A stretch of DNA of 64,000 nucleotides from AC-32 sp963763475 (GCA_963763475.1 CAVXOR010000006.1:62001-126000), one strand, 5' to 3'. Counted from the stretch's first letter, positions 18,182-26,009 are shown. Made by a program: numbers and translations. Notes: generated by a model not told the origin, from the sequence alone.

Positions 18182-18529
18182 GTGACGCTCTCCGACGGCT
18201 TCCCGATCCTGCACACGGCCGACCTGCCGCGGCTCACCGCGTTCTACGAGCGGCTCGGCCTGAGCGTGGCCTACCGCTTCGAGGAGGGCTACGTCGGCCT
18301 CGAGGGACCGCTGAGGCTCGGCCTCGCGGCAGTCGAGCGGCTCGAGCCGGAGAGCCGCGCAGCGCTGTGGTTCTACTGCGATGACGTGGACGCCGAGGTC
18401 GAACGGCTTCGAGGGTATGCCGAGGTGAGGCAGGAGCCGCAGGACATGCCGTGGGGCGAGCGTATGGCGATCCTGCTCGACCCCGAGGGCAACCAGGTCT
18501 GCCTCGGCACGGCCGAGGCCGGTCAGTAA
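18182..18529 (+). CDS. VOC (glyoxalase/bleomycin-resistance) family protein
   Basis: A 115-residue single VOC module with the paired beta-alpha-beta-beta-beta pattern: FPILHTADLPRLTAFYERLG at the start, ALWFYCDDVDAEVERLRG in the middle and AILLDPEGNQVCLGTA at the end, which contains the terminal metal-ligand region. Members bind a metal and act on small molecules, or sequester antibiotics; the substrate is unknown. The start was placed at GTG 18182 because the fold begins there; CATATT lies 6 nt upstream. Its stop overlaps the convergent lipoprotein gene by 7 nt. Confidence 0.82.
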   Translation: MTLSDGFPILHTADLPRLTAFYERLGLSVAYRFEEGYVGLEGPLRLGLAAVERLEPESRAALWFYCDDVDAEVERLRGYAEVRQEPQDMPWGERMAILLDPEGNQVCLGTAEAGQ

Positions 18530-18900
18530 CCGTTCAGCGGGCCGACCCGCACCCCGAGGAGCCGCCCGGCGTGGCGAAGCAGGTGAGCGCCCCGGCGGAA
18601 GGCGAGGTCCGCGCGGCGGGAGTCGCGCGTCGCCGCCTCGATGTTCCCGCTGTCGTTGGCGACGAAGTCGATCCGCGCCTGCACGCCTCGTAGCGTCGCC
18701 TCGAACCCCCGCAGCGCGAGTTGCCGGCCCGCCCGGTCGTCTGCTGCTCGCAACCGCGCCACGGTCGCTCTCAGCTCGGCGCGCAGGCGGACGTAGTCGT
18801 GCGTCTCCCGGATCGCCGCCACCCCGTCCTCGAACTCCGCCTTGACTGGGGACGAGGAGCCGCAACCGGCGAGCAGCGCCGTCGCGAGGAGCAGATGAAT
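18523..18900 (-). CDS. Putative small lipoprotein with non-canonical start
   Basis: Reading upstream of the GTG at 18822 in frame gives a classical lipoprotein signal: KPKKIHLLLATALLAGCGSS, with lipobox LLAGC. No ATG, GTG or TTG lies between this signal and the in-frame TAG near 18923. The only initiators available are ATT at 18900 or CTG at 18894. Either the gene uses a rare start codon or one base is wrong or mutated. The mature part is helical and Arg/Ala-rich (VRLRAELRATVARLRAADDR). Function unknown. It is convergent with one VOC gene and divergent from another. Confidence 0.55.
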   Translation of the reverse strand: MHLLLATALLAGCGSSSPVKAEFEDGVAAIRETHDYVRLRAELRATVARLRAADDRAGRQLALRGFEATLRGVQARIDFVANDSGNIEAATRDSRRADLAFRRGAHLLRHAGRLLGVRVGPLNGY

Positions 18901-18953
18901 TTTCTTCGGCTTCGTCGTCTTACCCTATGACCCCGTACGGAGAGGAGAACGAG

Positions 18954-19328
18954 ATGGGACAGCCGGTCGTGCACTTCGAGGTCGTCGGCAAGGACGGCGA
19001 CAAGCTCCAGAGCTACTACACGGAGCTCTTCGGGTGGAACATCAACAGCGACAACCCGATGAACTACGGGATGGTCGACGGCAAGGACAACAAGACCGTC
19101 AGCGGCGACACCGGGATCGGCGGCGGCGTCGGCCAGGGTCCCGAAGGCTACGGCGGCCACGTCACCTTCTACGTCGCCGTGCCGGACGTCGAGGAGGCGC
19201 TGCAGAAGGCCGAGAGCCTCGGCGGCAAGCGCGTGATGGGCCCCGAGGACATCATGGGCATGGTCGTCCTCGGCCAGTTCACCGACCCGGAGGGCAACCT
19301 CGTCGGCGTCGTGAAAGACGACCAGTAG
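18954..19328 (+). CDS. VOC family protein
   Basis: A 124-residue VOC-fold protein of the type often annotated as glyoxalase-like: QPVVHFEVVGKDGDKLQSYY at the N-terminus, LFGWNINSDNPMNYGMVDG, then VTFYVAVPDVEEALQKAESL and FTDPEGNLVGVVK at the end. The start is set at ATG 18954 with GGAGAGGAG about 8 nt upstream. It resembles proteins whose substrate is unknown. It is not closely similar to the VOC gene at 18182. It stands alone, 7 nt from the convergent gamma-glutamyltransferase. Confidence 0.85.
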   Translation: MGQPVVHFEVVGKDGDKLQSYYTELFGWNINSDNPMNYGMVDGKDNKTVSGDTGIGGGVGQGPEGYGGHVTFYVAVPDVEEALQKAESLGGKRVMGPEDIMGMVVLGQFTDPEGNLVGVVKDDQ

Positions 19329-19335
19329 CCCGAGG

Positions 19336-21012
19336 CTAGCGCCCGACCGCGTAGCCCTGCATCCCGCGAGGGTTTGCCGCCGCGTAGAGCAGGCCCTCGC
19401 GGTCGCGGCCCGCGGCGCTCACACGGCCGAGCGACCACGGATCCTCCAGCTCGACCAGGTGACCCCGGCGCCGGAGCTCCGCGAGGGTCTGCCGCGGGAA
19501 GCGGCGTTCGAGCTGCAGCGACCGCGGTCGCGCCTGCCGCGGGTAGAACGAGTCCGGGAAGTGCTCGGTCTGGAACATCGGCGCGTCGATCGCCTCCTGC
19601 GCGTTCAGCCCGAAGTGGACGAGCGTGAAAAAGAAGACGAGCGACCACTGGTCCTGCAGGTCCCCGCCGGGCGTGCCGAAGGCGAGCGTCTCGCCGTCGC
19701 GGCGCGCGATCGAGGGCGAGAGCGTCGTGCGCGGGCGCTTGCGAGGCGCCAGCGAGTTCGGCAGGCCTTCCTCCAGCCAGAACATCTGCGCCCGCGTCCC
19801 AAGGCAGAAGCCGAGCCCGGGGATCACGGGGGAGCCGTGCAGCCAGCCGCCGCTCGGCGTGGCCGAGACCGCGTTGCCGAAGCTGTCGACCACGTCCACG
19901 TGACACGTGTCGCCGCGGGTCGGCTCGCCGGTTCCGGGTTCGGCCCGCGCTGCCGGGATATGTGGGAGTCTCGGCTCGCGCCCGCCCGGGCTGCCGGGCC
20001 GCAGCTCGCCCGACGCCTCGTCGCCGACGAGCCTGCGCCGCTCGGCCGCGTACTCCGCGCTCAGCAGCTCGTCGAGCGGCACGTCGGCGTCGCCGTACCA
20101 GGCCTCGCGATCGGCGAAGGCGAGCTTGGCGCACTCGACGACCGTGTGGACGAAGTCCGGCCCCTCGCGCTCGCCGAGCTCGAAGCCGTCGAGCAGCGCG
20201 AGCTGCTGCAGGAAGACCGGGCCCTGGCCCCACGCGCCGGTCTTGGAGACCTCCCAGCCCTCGTAGGAGCGAGTGACCGGCTGCTCGACCGAGGCCCGCC
20301 ACGAGGCGAGGTCGTCTCCGTCGAGCAGGCCGCCGTGCTCGCGCGAGTAGGCGTCGATCGCATCGGCGACGAAGCCGCGGTAGAAGGCGTCGCGGGCGGC
20401 GTCGATCTCGCCGCCCGACTCGGCGAGCACCCGCCGGAAGGTCGCGCCCAGGGCGCGGTTGCTGAAAAGCGTGCCGGCCTCGGGGACCGGGAGGTAGAGC
20501 TCGGCGGAGCCGGGCCACTCGTCGCGGAAGACCCGCTCCACCTTCGCGATCGAGCGCGGGATGCCCGGCACCAGCGGATAGCCGTTTTCCGCGTAGCCGA
20601 GTGCCGGCTCCAGCACCTCGGCGAGCGGCAGCGTCCCGAAATCGCGCAGGAGCAGCAGCCAGGCGTCGAACGCGCCCGGCACGCAGGCCGCGAGCAGCCC
20701 CGTCCCCGGCACGAGCTCGTGGCCGAGCTCGCGGAAGCGCTCGATCGTCGCCGCGGCCGGCGCGGTGCCCTGGCCGTCGACGACGAGCACCTCGTCGCGC
20801 TCGGCGTGGTAGAGCAAGATCGGCACCTCGCCGCCGGGCCCGTTCAGGTGCGGCTCGACCACCTGCAGCACGAACCCCGCCGCCACCGCCGCGTCGAAGG
20901 CGTTGCCGCCGCGCTCCAGCATCGCCATTCCCGCGGCCGAGGCGAGCCAGTGAGTCGAGGCGACCATGCCGAGCGTGCCGCGCAGCTCGGGGCGGGTGGT
21001 GAACGGCTCCAC
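19336..21012 (-). CDS. ggt: Gamma-glutamyltransferase family protein
   Basis: A 558-residue N-terminal nucleophile hydrolase. The N-terminal part has the family segments VASTHWLASAAGMAMLERGG and AFDAAVAAGFVLQVVEPHLN. The autocleavage/catalytic threonine is T369 in RGDTCHVDVVDSFGNAVS. The later GTPGGDLQDQW resembles the conserved glycine-rich oxyanion region. It should self-cleave into two subunits and transfer or hydrolyse gamma-glutamyl groups (glutathione or analogues); some related actinobacterial enzymes are acylases instead. No signal peptide is visible, so a cytoplasmic location is predicted, unlike the exported E. coli enzyme. Start GTG 21012, divergent from the cytochrome gene with a 45-bp gap. 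Confidence 0.88.
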   Translation of the reverse strand: MEPFTTRPELRGTLGMVASTHWLASAAGMAMLERGGNAFDAAVAAGFVLQVVEPHLNGPGGEVPILLYHAERDEVLVVDGQGTAPAAATIERFRELGHELVPGTGLLAACVPGAFDAWLLLLRDFGTLPLAEVLEPALGYAENGYPLVPGIPRSIAKVERVFRDEWPGSAELYLPVPEAGTLFSNRALGATFRRVLAESGGEIDAARDAFYRGFVADAIDAYSREHGGLLDGDDLASWRASVEQPVTRSYEGWEVSKTGAWGQGPVFLQQLALLDGFELGEREGPDFVHTVVECAKLAFADREAWYGDADVPLDELLSAEYAAERRRLVGDEASGELRPGSPGGREPRLPHIPAARAEPGTGEPTRGDTCHVDVVDSFGNAVSATPSGGWLHGSPVIPGLGFCLGTRAQMFWLEEGLPNSLAPRKRPRTTLSPSIARRDGETLAFGTPGGDLQDQWSLVFFFTLVHFGLNAQEAIDAPMFQTEHFPDSFYPRQARPRSLQLERRFPRQTLAELRRRGHLVELEDPWSLGRVSAAGRDREGLLYAAANPRGMQGYAVGR

Positions 21013-21057
21013 CGGCGTAGCTTGCCTCGTCCGCTCGACTGCGATTCGATAGGGGGT

Positions 21058-21888
21058 GTGTCAGAGCTCGCCGCCGCGCCCGGGCAGCGGTCGTACCGTT
21101 GGCTCGCCGCGCCGCTCGCCGCCTTCGCACTGGTCTCGCTGACGGCCGGATTGCTCGCCGCCCACGATCCGCGCTCGAAGGGCTACTTCCGGCTCTTCTT
21201 CGAGGACCCGATCCACCTGAAGGCCGGGTTCGCCACCGCCGTGGTCGTGCTCGCCTGTCTCCAGCTCTTCACCGCCGCCTGGATCTTCCGCAAGCTGCCT
21301 TGGTCGAAGCCGGCCTGGGTCAACCCGACGCATCGCTGGTCGGGGCGGCTTGCCTTCCTGCTGACGCTGCCGGTCGCCTACCACTGCATCTTCAAGCTCG
21401 GCTTCCAGACCCCGACCACCCGTGTGCTTGCGCATTCGCTCTTCGGCTGCGCCGTCTACGGCGCGTTCGCGGCCAAGGTGACGATCGTGCGGCTGCACCA
21501 CTTTCCGCGCCTCGTGCTGCCTCTCGCCGGCGGCGTGCTCTTCGCCGTGCTCGTCGGCGTCTGGTGGACGAGCGCGGTCTGGCTCTACGGGCAGAACACA
21601 GCGGCGGCGGCGCCCAAGACGAGCTCGGCCGTGCCTGCCAACGCCGATGCGGCCGCGGGAGCGAAGGTGTTCGGCGCCGCCGGCTGCGGCTCGTGCCACA
21701 CGCTCGCTGCCGCGAAGTCGAGCGGCCAGGTCGGCCCGAACCTCGACGACGCGCAGCCCGACTACGAGACGGTGCTCACGAAGGTCACGAACGGCGGCGG
21801 GGGGATGCCGTCGTTCGACGGGCAGCTGACCGAGCAGCAGATCCGTGACGTCGCCGCCTTCGTCGCGACGAGCGCAGGCTCGAAGTGA
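21058..21888 (+). CDS. Four-helix membrane domain fused to cytochrome c
   Basis: A 276-residue protein. Residues 1-185 contain a short N-tail and about five hydrophobic segments with conserved histidines (HDPRSKGYF, NPTHRWSGR, AYHCIF, VRLHHFPRL). After an Ala/Thr/Pro linker comes a class I cytochrome c domain with haem-binding CGSCH (C210, C213, H214) and the axial methionine in GGGMPSF (M250). The membrane part resembles the DUF6529-type domain. It would face the haem to the outside and pass electrons, probably from a membrane diheme unit; the partner is unknown. Start GTG 21058. GTGA overlap with the glycosyltransferase gene downstream. Confidence 0.8.
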   Translation: MSELAAAPGQRSYRWLAAPLAAFALVSLTAGLLAAHDPRSKGYFRLFFEDPIHLKAGFATAVVVLACLQLFTAAWIFRKLPWSKPAWVNPTHRWSGRLAFLLTLPVAYHCIFKLGFQTPTTRVLAHSLFGCAVYGAFAAKVTIVRLHHFPRLVLPLAGGVLFAVLVGVWWTSAVWLYGQNTAAAAPKTSSAVPANADAAAGAKVFGAAGCGSCHTLAAAKSSGQVGPNLDDAQPDYETVLTKVTNGGGGMPSFDGQLTEQQIRDVAAFVATSAGSK

Positions 21889-22592
21889 AGACGCTCGTCT
21901 TCGTGCCTGCGTGGAACGAGGAGCAGAACCTGCCTGCCGTGCTCGACGAGCTGAGCCGCGAGCTGCCCGAGGCCGACCTGCTCGTCGTCGACGACGGCTC
22001 GACCGACTCCAGCGCGGCGGTCGCGCGGGCCGGCGGGGCCGAGGTGGTCTCGTTCGGCGAGAACCGCGGCTTGCCCGCCGGGATCGCCGCCGGCTACGCG
22101 CACGCGCTCGAGCACGGCTACGAGCTCTGCGGCCGCGTCGACGCCGACGGCCAGCACCCGGTCGCCGAGCTGAAGCGGCTGCTCGTACGGGTCCAGGAGG
22201 GCCAGTGCGACGTCGCGGTCGGCTCGCGGTTCGCGAGCGGCGAGGGGTTCGCGCCGTACCGCTACAAGCCGTCGGGCGCGCGACGCTTCGGCACCGCGTT
22301 GCTGCGCCGCGCCGTGCGGGTCGTCCTGCGCCGCCCGTTCCTCGACGCGACCAGCGGCATGTACGCGGCCAACGCGAAGGCGCTGCCGGTGCTCGCGCAG
22401 CCGTACACGACCGAGGCGCCAGAGGTCGAGGCGCTGCTGCGGATGGCCGACGCCGGGCTGCGCGTGGACGAGGTGCCGGTCGACATGCGCGATCGCGCGA
22501 GCGGCGAGTCCAAGCTGCGCGGGATGAAGTCGCTGCTCGTGGTGGTGACCGTGATCGGCACGCTGCTCGCCTACTTGCGGCGGCGACGCTGA
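21885..22592 (+). CDS. Family 2 glycosyltransferase (DPM1/polyprenyl-phosphate type)
   Basis: A 235-residue GT-A glycosyltransferase. Motifs: VFVPAWNEEQNLPAVL at the nucleotide-binding start, LLVVDDGSTDSS, and the metal-binding CGRVDADGQHP. The acceptor part has TSGMYAANAKAL and ends in a hydrophobic stretch LLVVVTVIGTLLAYL with a basic tail, suggesting membrane association. The family transfers a sugar from an NDP-sugar, often to polyprenyl phosphate. The GTG start at 21885 overlaps the cytochrome stop, and the stop overlaps the next gene start, so the three are translationally coupled. Confidence 0.87.
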   Translation: MKTLVFVPAWNEEQNLPAVLDELSRELPEADLLVVDDGSTDSSAAVARAGGAEVVSFGENRGLPAGIAAGYAHALEHGYELCGRVDADGQHPVAELKRLLVRVQEGQCDVAVGSRFASGEGFAPYRYKPSGARRFGTALLRRAVRVVLRRPFLDATSGMYAANAKALPVLAQPYTTEAPEVEALLRMADAGLRVDEVPVDMRDRASGESKLRGMKSLLVVVTVIGTLLAYLRRRR

Positions 22593-23068
22593 TGCGGCTC
22601 GTCGCGGTGCTCGGCTACTCGGGGCGGCGCAGTAGCGAGCTGCACGCCGTTTGCGAGGCGCGCGTGCGGCACGCCGAGGGGCTCGAGGCGGACGCGATCC
22701 TGCTGAGCGGCGAGGCCGAGCTGATGCACGGAGCGTGGCGCGGCGGCGAGGTCGTGCTCGACACGCGCGCCCGCAACACGCGCGAGAACGCTCGCGGCGT
22801 GGCCGACGCCGTGCGCCGGCTCGAGGCGGATGAGGTGGTGGTCGTCACGTCGGCGTGGCACGCCTTCCGGGCGCGCGCGCTCGTGCGCGCGGCGATCGGC
22901 GACCCCGCCGTCGAGGTCACGAGCTCGTCGCCGCCCGGCCCGCGGCCGGTGCGCCTGCTCGCGCGAGAAGCCGCCTGTCTCGTCGCGCTGCCGGTGCAGC
23001 TACTGCTGGTGCAGCGCGCGGATCAGCGCGTCGGTCGGCGCCCAGTAGGCGGATCGCGCGGCAGCTGA
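22592..23068 (+). CDS. YdcF/ElyC family (DUF218) protein
   Basis: A 158-residue DUF218 domain: LVAVLGYSGRRSSELHAVCE with the N-terminal nucleotide-type loop, LLSGEAELMHG, the conserved DTRARNTRENARG, and VVVTSAWHAFRARAL. The family includes E. coli ElyC/SanA-type proteins tied to envelope precursor metabolism. It is coupled to a glycosyltransferase by a TGATG overlap, which fits an envelope polysaccharide role. The last 23 codons (LVQRADQRVGRRP) run antisense into the convergent hydrolase gene: a 69-nt overlap, unusually long, so the C-terminal tail may be a stop-codon read-out rather than functional. Confidence 0.8.
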   Translation: MRLVAVLGYSGRRSSELHAVCEARVRHAEGLEADAILLSGEAELMHGAWRGGEVVLDTRARNTRENARGVADAVRRLEADEVVVVTSAWHAFRARALVRAAIGDPAVEVTSSSPPGPRPVRLLAREAACLVALPVQLLLVQRADQRVGRRPVGGSRGS

Positions 23069-23773
23069 CGAGCCCAGCGGCGCGAGGTGGTCGGCCGTGA
23101 ATCCCCCGCGCGAGCGGGCGATGTTCAGCTCGATCTGAGCGCCCGGGAAGCCGGCCTCCCGCAGCCGCTGGAAGAGCAGGCCCGCGCCGTCGGAGGCATG
23201 CGGGTCCTTCTCGCTGACGATCACGGCAAGGATCGTGCGCCGCTTCAGCGGCCGCAGGTCGACGATGCGCGCCGTCTCGCCGTACGGCACGGGGTTGACG
23301 CTCTCGACCGCGTCGGGCACGGGTACGTGCTCACGCTTTGCGACCGCGGCGTACTCGACCGCCAGCGCCGCGCCGCGCGAGTAGCCGAGGGCCAGTACCG
23401 GCAGGCCCTTCAGCTCGAGCCGCCGGGTCGCGCGGCGCACGCCCGCGACTGCCGGGTCGAGCACGGCCTGGCTGTAGACCTGCTCGTAGCGCGGGTAGAC
23501 GACCACGGCGCCACGCTTGACCAGATGGTCGATCCAAGGCCGGTGGTTCTGCGGCGTCGCCTCGATCTCGCCGCCCTGACCGTGGAAGAAGATCACGAGG
23601 CGCTTCGGCTTCCCCACGGGCCGGAAGATCCAGGCGCCCTTCGCCTGCCGTGGTTGAACAGCCTCGACCGACGGCCGCGTCGAGACCGCCGCGCCGCCCC
23701 CGCCGCCACCGCAACCGGCGACCACGAAGAGCGCGGCGAGCACGACCGGGGTCAGGGCCGTTCTCACCTGCAC
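23000..23773 (-). CDS. Lipoprotein with alpha/beta-hydrolase fold
   Basis: A 257-residue exported lipoprotein: signal MQVRTALTPVVLAALFVVAG with lipobox VAGC and a glycine run. The mature domain is an alpha/beta hydrolase: VIFFHGQGGEI carries the oxyanion region, and LALGYSRGAALAVEYA holds the nucleophile elbow GYSRG. A possible catalytic histidine is in FTADHLAPLG near the C-terminus. It may be an esterase or deacylase at the cell surface; the substrate is unknown. Start GTG 23773. The C-terminal 69 nt overlap the convergent DUF218 gene. Confidence 0.78.
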   Translation of the reverse strand: MQVRTALTPVVLAALFVVAGCGGGGGGAAVSTRPSVEAVQPRQAKGAWIFRPVGKPKRLVIFFHGQGGEIEATPQNHRPWIDHLVKRGAVVVYPRYEQVYSQAVLDPAVAGVRRATRRLELKGLPVLALGYSRGAALAVEYAAVAKREHVPVPDAVESVNPVPYGETARIVDLRPLKRRTILAVIVSEKDPHASDGAGLLFQRLREAGFPGAQIELNIARSRGGFTADHLAPLGSSAAARSAYWAPTDALIRALHQQ

Positions 23774-23808
23774 ACTGCGACTCCGAAGAGTCGTAAAGGG
23801 TTAGTCCG

Positions 23809-24021
23809 TCAGGCGGATGGCTCGGGCGGCGGGGCGGGCGGCGCGTCGCCGGGCCCCAGTTGCTCGTTCGGCGGGCCGAGCCAGTCCGGCTTCTCGATCT
23901 CGCCGCTCTTGATCGCCTCGCGCTTCTCTTCCTTGGCCTGCCGCTTGAGCGTGCGCTTCTCCTCGATCGCGCGCTCGCGGTTGCGCTTGTTGATGGTCTG
24001 TTGCCGCTTCTTCGTCGCCAT
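23809..24021 (-). CDS. Small highly charged protein
   Basis: A 70-residue soluble protein. The N-terminal two thirds are a continuous basic and acidic helix (TINKRNRERAIEEKRTLKRQ, KEEKREAIKSG), with a Pro-rich tail (PPNEQLGPGDAPPAPPPEP). Start ATG 24021. It lies behind two cold-shock-type genes on the same strand. A coiled-coil or nucleic-acid-binding role is possible from charge alone; no family is recognised. Confidence 0.65.
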   Translation of the reverse strand: MATKKRQQTINKRNRERAIEEKRTLKRQAKEEKREAIKSGEIEKPDWLGPPNEQLGPGDAPPAPPPEPSA

Positions 24022-24030
24022 CCAGTCCTC

Positions 24031-24288
24031 CTAGTGTCGAATTCCGCGCCCGCCGCTCCGCATCCTCGCCCGCCGAGATGCGACCTCCTGCTCGAAGACG
24101 ACGTTCTGCGCCTGCCGCTCGCCGTTGCTGTCGTCCACCTCGAAGGTGACGACCTTGTGCGCGCACCGGCCCTCAGGCTTCTCGCCCTGGGCGAACCCTC
24201 CCCCCGCGACCGCGAGCCGCTCGCCGTCGTCGGTCATGATGAATCCGTAGTCCTTGGCCTCGTTGAACCAGAGCATCTGTCCCCGCAT
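24031..24288 (-). CDS. Divergent cold-shock-like protein
   Basis: An 85-residue protein that begins like a cold-shock domain, MLWFNEAKDYGFIMTDDGER, keeping the aromatic RNP1 motif DYGFI. The RNP2 motif seen in true CSDs (LFVHHTAI) is replaced by RLAVAGGGFAQ. The second half (KVVTFEVDDSNGERQAQNVV) matches the end of the fold, then a basic tail follows. It probably still binds single-stranded nucleic acid, with altered affinity. It is on the same strand as the canonical cold-shock gene, separated from it by a perfect terminator. Confidence 0.75.
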   Translation of the reverse strand: MRGQMLWFNEAKDYGFIMTDDGERLAVAGGGFAQGEKPEGRCAHKVVTFEVDDSNGERQAQNVVFEQEVASRRARMRSGGRGIRH

Positions 24289-24310
24289 TGAGTCCTTCCC
24301 GCTAGGAGTC

Positions 24311-24338
24311 GGCGCGCGCCGCGGTTGCGGCGCGCGCC
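24311..24338 (-). terminator. Terminator of the cold-shock gene
   Basis: GGCGCGCGCCGC (24311-24322), loop GGTT and GCGGCGCGCGCC (24327-24338): a perfect 12-bp GC stem 7 nt past the cold-shock stop codon. A U tract is missing, as often in high-GC actinobacteria. Confidence 0.7.
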
Positions 24339-24345
24339 TGCTCGG

Positions 24346-24558
24346 TTAACCGGCCACCTGTACGACGTTCTTCGCCTCGGGGCCCTTGGCACCCTCGGCG
24401 GCCTCGTACTCGACCTTCGCGCCCTCGGGGAGTGACTTGTAGCCGTCACCCGAGATCGCGGTGTGGTGGACGAAGAGGTCCTTGCCGCCGCCGTCGTCAG
24501 GGGTGATGAATCCATACCCCTTAGCGTCGTTGAACCACTTCACAGTTCCTGTCGCCAT
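24346..24558 (-). CDS. csp: Cold-shock domain protein (CspA type)
   Basis: A 70-residue single cold-shock domain with both RNA-binding motifs: TVKWFNDAKGYGFITPDDGG (RNP1) and KDLFVHHTAISG (RNP2). The end, GPEAKNVVQV, is standard. It acts as an RNA chaperone that melts secondary structure and binds single-stranded nucleic acid. The start at ATG 24558 follows AAGGAGGTG with a U-rich spacer. The roughly 120-nt stretch between the upstream terminator and the start codon would hold promoter and 5' leader; no specific element could be fixed there. Confidence 0.96.
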   Translation of the reverse strand: MATGTVKWFNDAKGYGFITPDDGGGKDLFVHHTAISGDGYKSLPEGAKVEYEAAEGAKGPEAKNVVQVAG

Positions 24559-24678
24559 AGAAAAAACACCTCCTTCTACCTATTCACGAACGGTAGATGG
24601 GAGGCGTCAGCCGACCAGGTACTCGCTCTGTGGAGCCTTAAGCGTAGCAATGTGGCCGAGAACGGCTTGGAAGAGCGG

Positions 24679-24713
24679 AGCACCGGGGCCTGCGGTACGG
24701 CGGCCCCGGTGCT
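24679..24713 (-). terminator. Terminator after the DUF4386-like membrane gene
   Basis: AGCACCGGGGCC (24679-24690) pairs perfectly with GGCCCCGGTGCT (24702-24713) around an 11-nt loop, 9 nt beyond the stop codon at 24723. It separates the membrane-protein gene from the cold-shock gene. Confidence 0.75.
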
Positions 24714-24722
24714 GCCCTCGTG

Positions 24723-25397
24723 CTACACGGCCGCCGCCGGGGCGCGGCCCGCGCGGACGAACATCCCGATGCTCACGACCAGGATCCAGAGCGCGACGAT
24801 GAACCACGGGAAGAAGACGATCAGCAGCAGCCCGAGGATCCCGGCGACGATTCCGAGCCAGCCGGCCCACCCCGGAACGGCTCCTGCGCGCAACGCGGCG
24901 AGAGAGGCGGCGATGATCATCACGCCGACCCCGGCGCCTCCCGAGGCGTGCAGCATCCAGCTGACGTCGTCGGCCGCGTGGATCAGACCCGGGTAGACCG
25001 CGTGGTGGTACGTGTCGTCGCTCATCGTCCTGATGCCGGTTTCAACGGCCAGCGCCGCCAGCGTGAGCGTCGCGTACACGACTCCGCCGATCGTCGTCAG
25101 GCCGGTCAGGAACCCATCGTCGGCCTCGAGCCGCCGAACGGCTTGCCGCAGGGCGCTCAGGAACCAGAGGAAGAAGAAGACGCCGAGCCCGGCCAGCACC
25201 CAGCCGAAATTGACCCTGTCACGGTGACCGGAGTCGGAGTAGTAGGCGATGACCTTGGCCGGCGACGAGCTCGTGTCCACCGCGCCGGAATACGTCAGAA
25301 CGATGCCGATCACGAAGAGGACGACGTAGGCGGCCCCGGCTAGCGCCGCCCACCGCTGAAGGCCCGCGTTGGAGCGGGGTAGTGCGATGGTGCTCAT
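24723..25397 (-). CDS. Multispanning membrane protein (DUF4386-like)
   Basis: A 224-residue protein with about six hydrophobic helices: WAALAGAAYVVLFVIGIVLT, then after a loop VNFGWVLAGLGVFFFLWFLS, TTIGGVVYATLTLAALAV, a helix near GVMIIAASLAAL, and two at the C-terminus (LLLIVFFPWFIVALWILVVS). The layout resembles the DUF4386 family of uncharacterised actinobacterial membrane proteins. No transport motif is visible. GGAGGGTCA precedes ATG 25397, and a strong terminator follows. Confidence 0.75.
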   Translation of the reverse strand: MSTIALPRSNAGLQRWAALAGAAYVVLFVIGIVLTYSGAVDTSSSPAKVIAYYSDSGHRDRVNFGWVLAGLGVFFFLWFLSALRQAVRRLEADDGFLTGLTTIGGVVYATLTLAALAVETGIRTMSDDTYHHAVYPGLIHAADDVSWMLHASGGAGVGVMIIAASLAALRAGAVPGWAGWLGIVAGILGLLLIVFFPWFIVALWILVVSIGMFVRAGRAPAAAV

Positions 25398-25414
25398 TGA
25401 CCCTCCTGGTCGAG

Positions 25415-25996
25415 TTAGATCGCGATCCTAAGGAGCCAGGCGGACACTGCTTCCGCCACTGCCGAGCTGCTCCGGAGCGAGTGCGTGCCGGGGACCTGCA
25501 CGACGGTGCGAATGGGTGCAGGAGGCGGCAGGCCGAAAGGGTCGCGCTCGCCCTGGACGACCAGGGTCGGGACGGTGACCGCGTCGAGCTCGTCGAGCCG
25601 GCTCTTCTCCGGCCGGCCCGGCGGGTGGACCGGGAAGGCGAGGCAGAGCACCGCCCTCGCTCCGGTCGCGGCAGCGGTCCGGCACGCGACGCGGGCACCC
25701 GCGGAGCGGCCGCCGGCGATCAGCGGTACCTCGAGAGCGAGTTGCTCGACCACGCTCGTCCACGCGGCGTCGAGTTGGTTGGCGGGCGCGGGGGAGCGGC
25801 GGCCGGCGACGCGGTAGGGCTGCTCGACGAGCACGACCGTCAGGCCGGCTTCGAGCGCCGCCTGAGCCGCGCCCTTCAGGTCGGGCGATTCGACGCCACC
25901 GCCGGCACCGTGACCGAGCACGAGCGCCGCGCGCGGCCGGTCGACCTCCTGGACGTGCACGCGCGCGAGGCCGTGTGGCGTTTCGAGCTGCTGCAT
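25415..25996 (-). CDS. Alpha/beta hydrolase, KANL3/Tex30 type
   Basis: A 193-residue alpha/beta-hydrolase-fold protein: ALVLGHGAGGGVESPDL (oxyanion loop), nucleophile elbow GGRSAGARVA, acid region VQGERDPFG, and histidine in VPGTHSLRS. The GGRSxGxR elbow and short length match the KANL3/Tex30-like family of unknown substrate. Start ATG 25996, 7 nt after CATTAT on the minus strand and 20 bp from the divergent acylphosphatase start. Convergence with nothing: the DUF4386-like gene follows on the same strand after 17 nt. Confidence 0.83.
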   Translation of the reverse strand: MQQLETPHGLARVHVQEVDRPRAALVLGHGAGGGVESPDLKGAAQAALEAGLTVVLVEQPYRVAGRRSPAPANQLDAAWTSVVEQLALEVPLIAGGRSAGARVACRTAAATGARAVLCLAFPVHPPGRPEKSRLDELDAVTVPTLVVQGERDPFGLPPPAPIRTVVQVPGTHSLRSSSAVAEAVSAWLLRIAI

Positions 25997-26002
25997 CGGC
26001 CC

Positions 26003-26009
26003 GATAATG
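26003..26009. promoter_or_regulatory. Overlapping divergent -10 boxes (hydrolase / acylphosphatase)
   Basis: GATAAT (26003-26008) lies 8 nt before GTG 26017 on the plus strand. The same bases read CATTAT on the minus strand, 7 nt before ATG 25996. Both genes would be almost leaderless and share one melting site. Confidence 0.45.
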
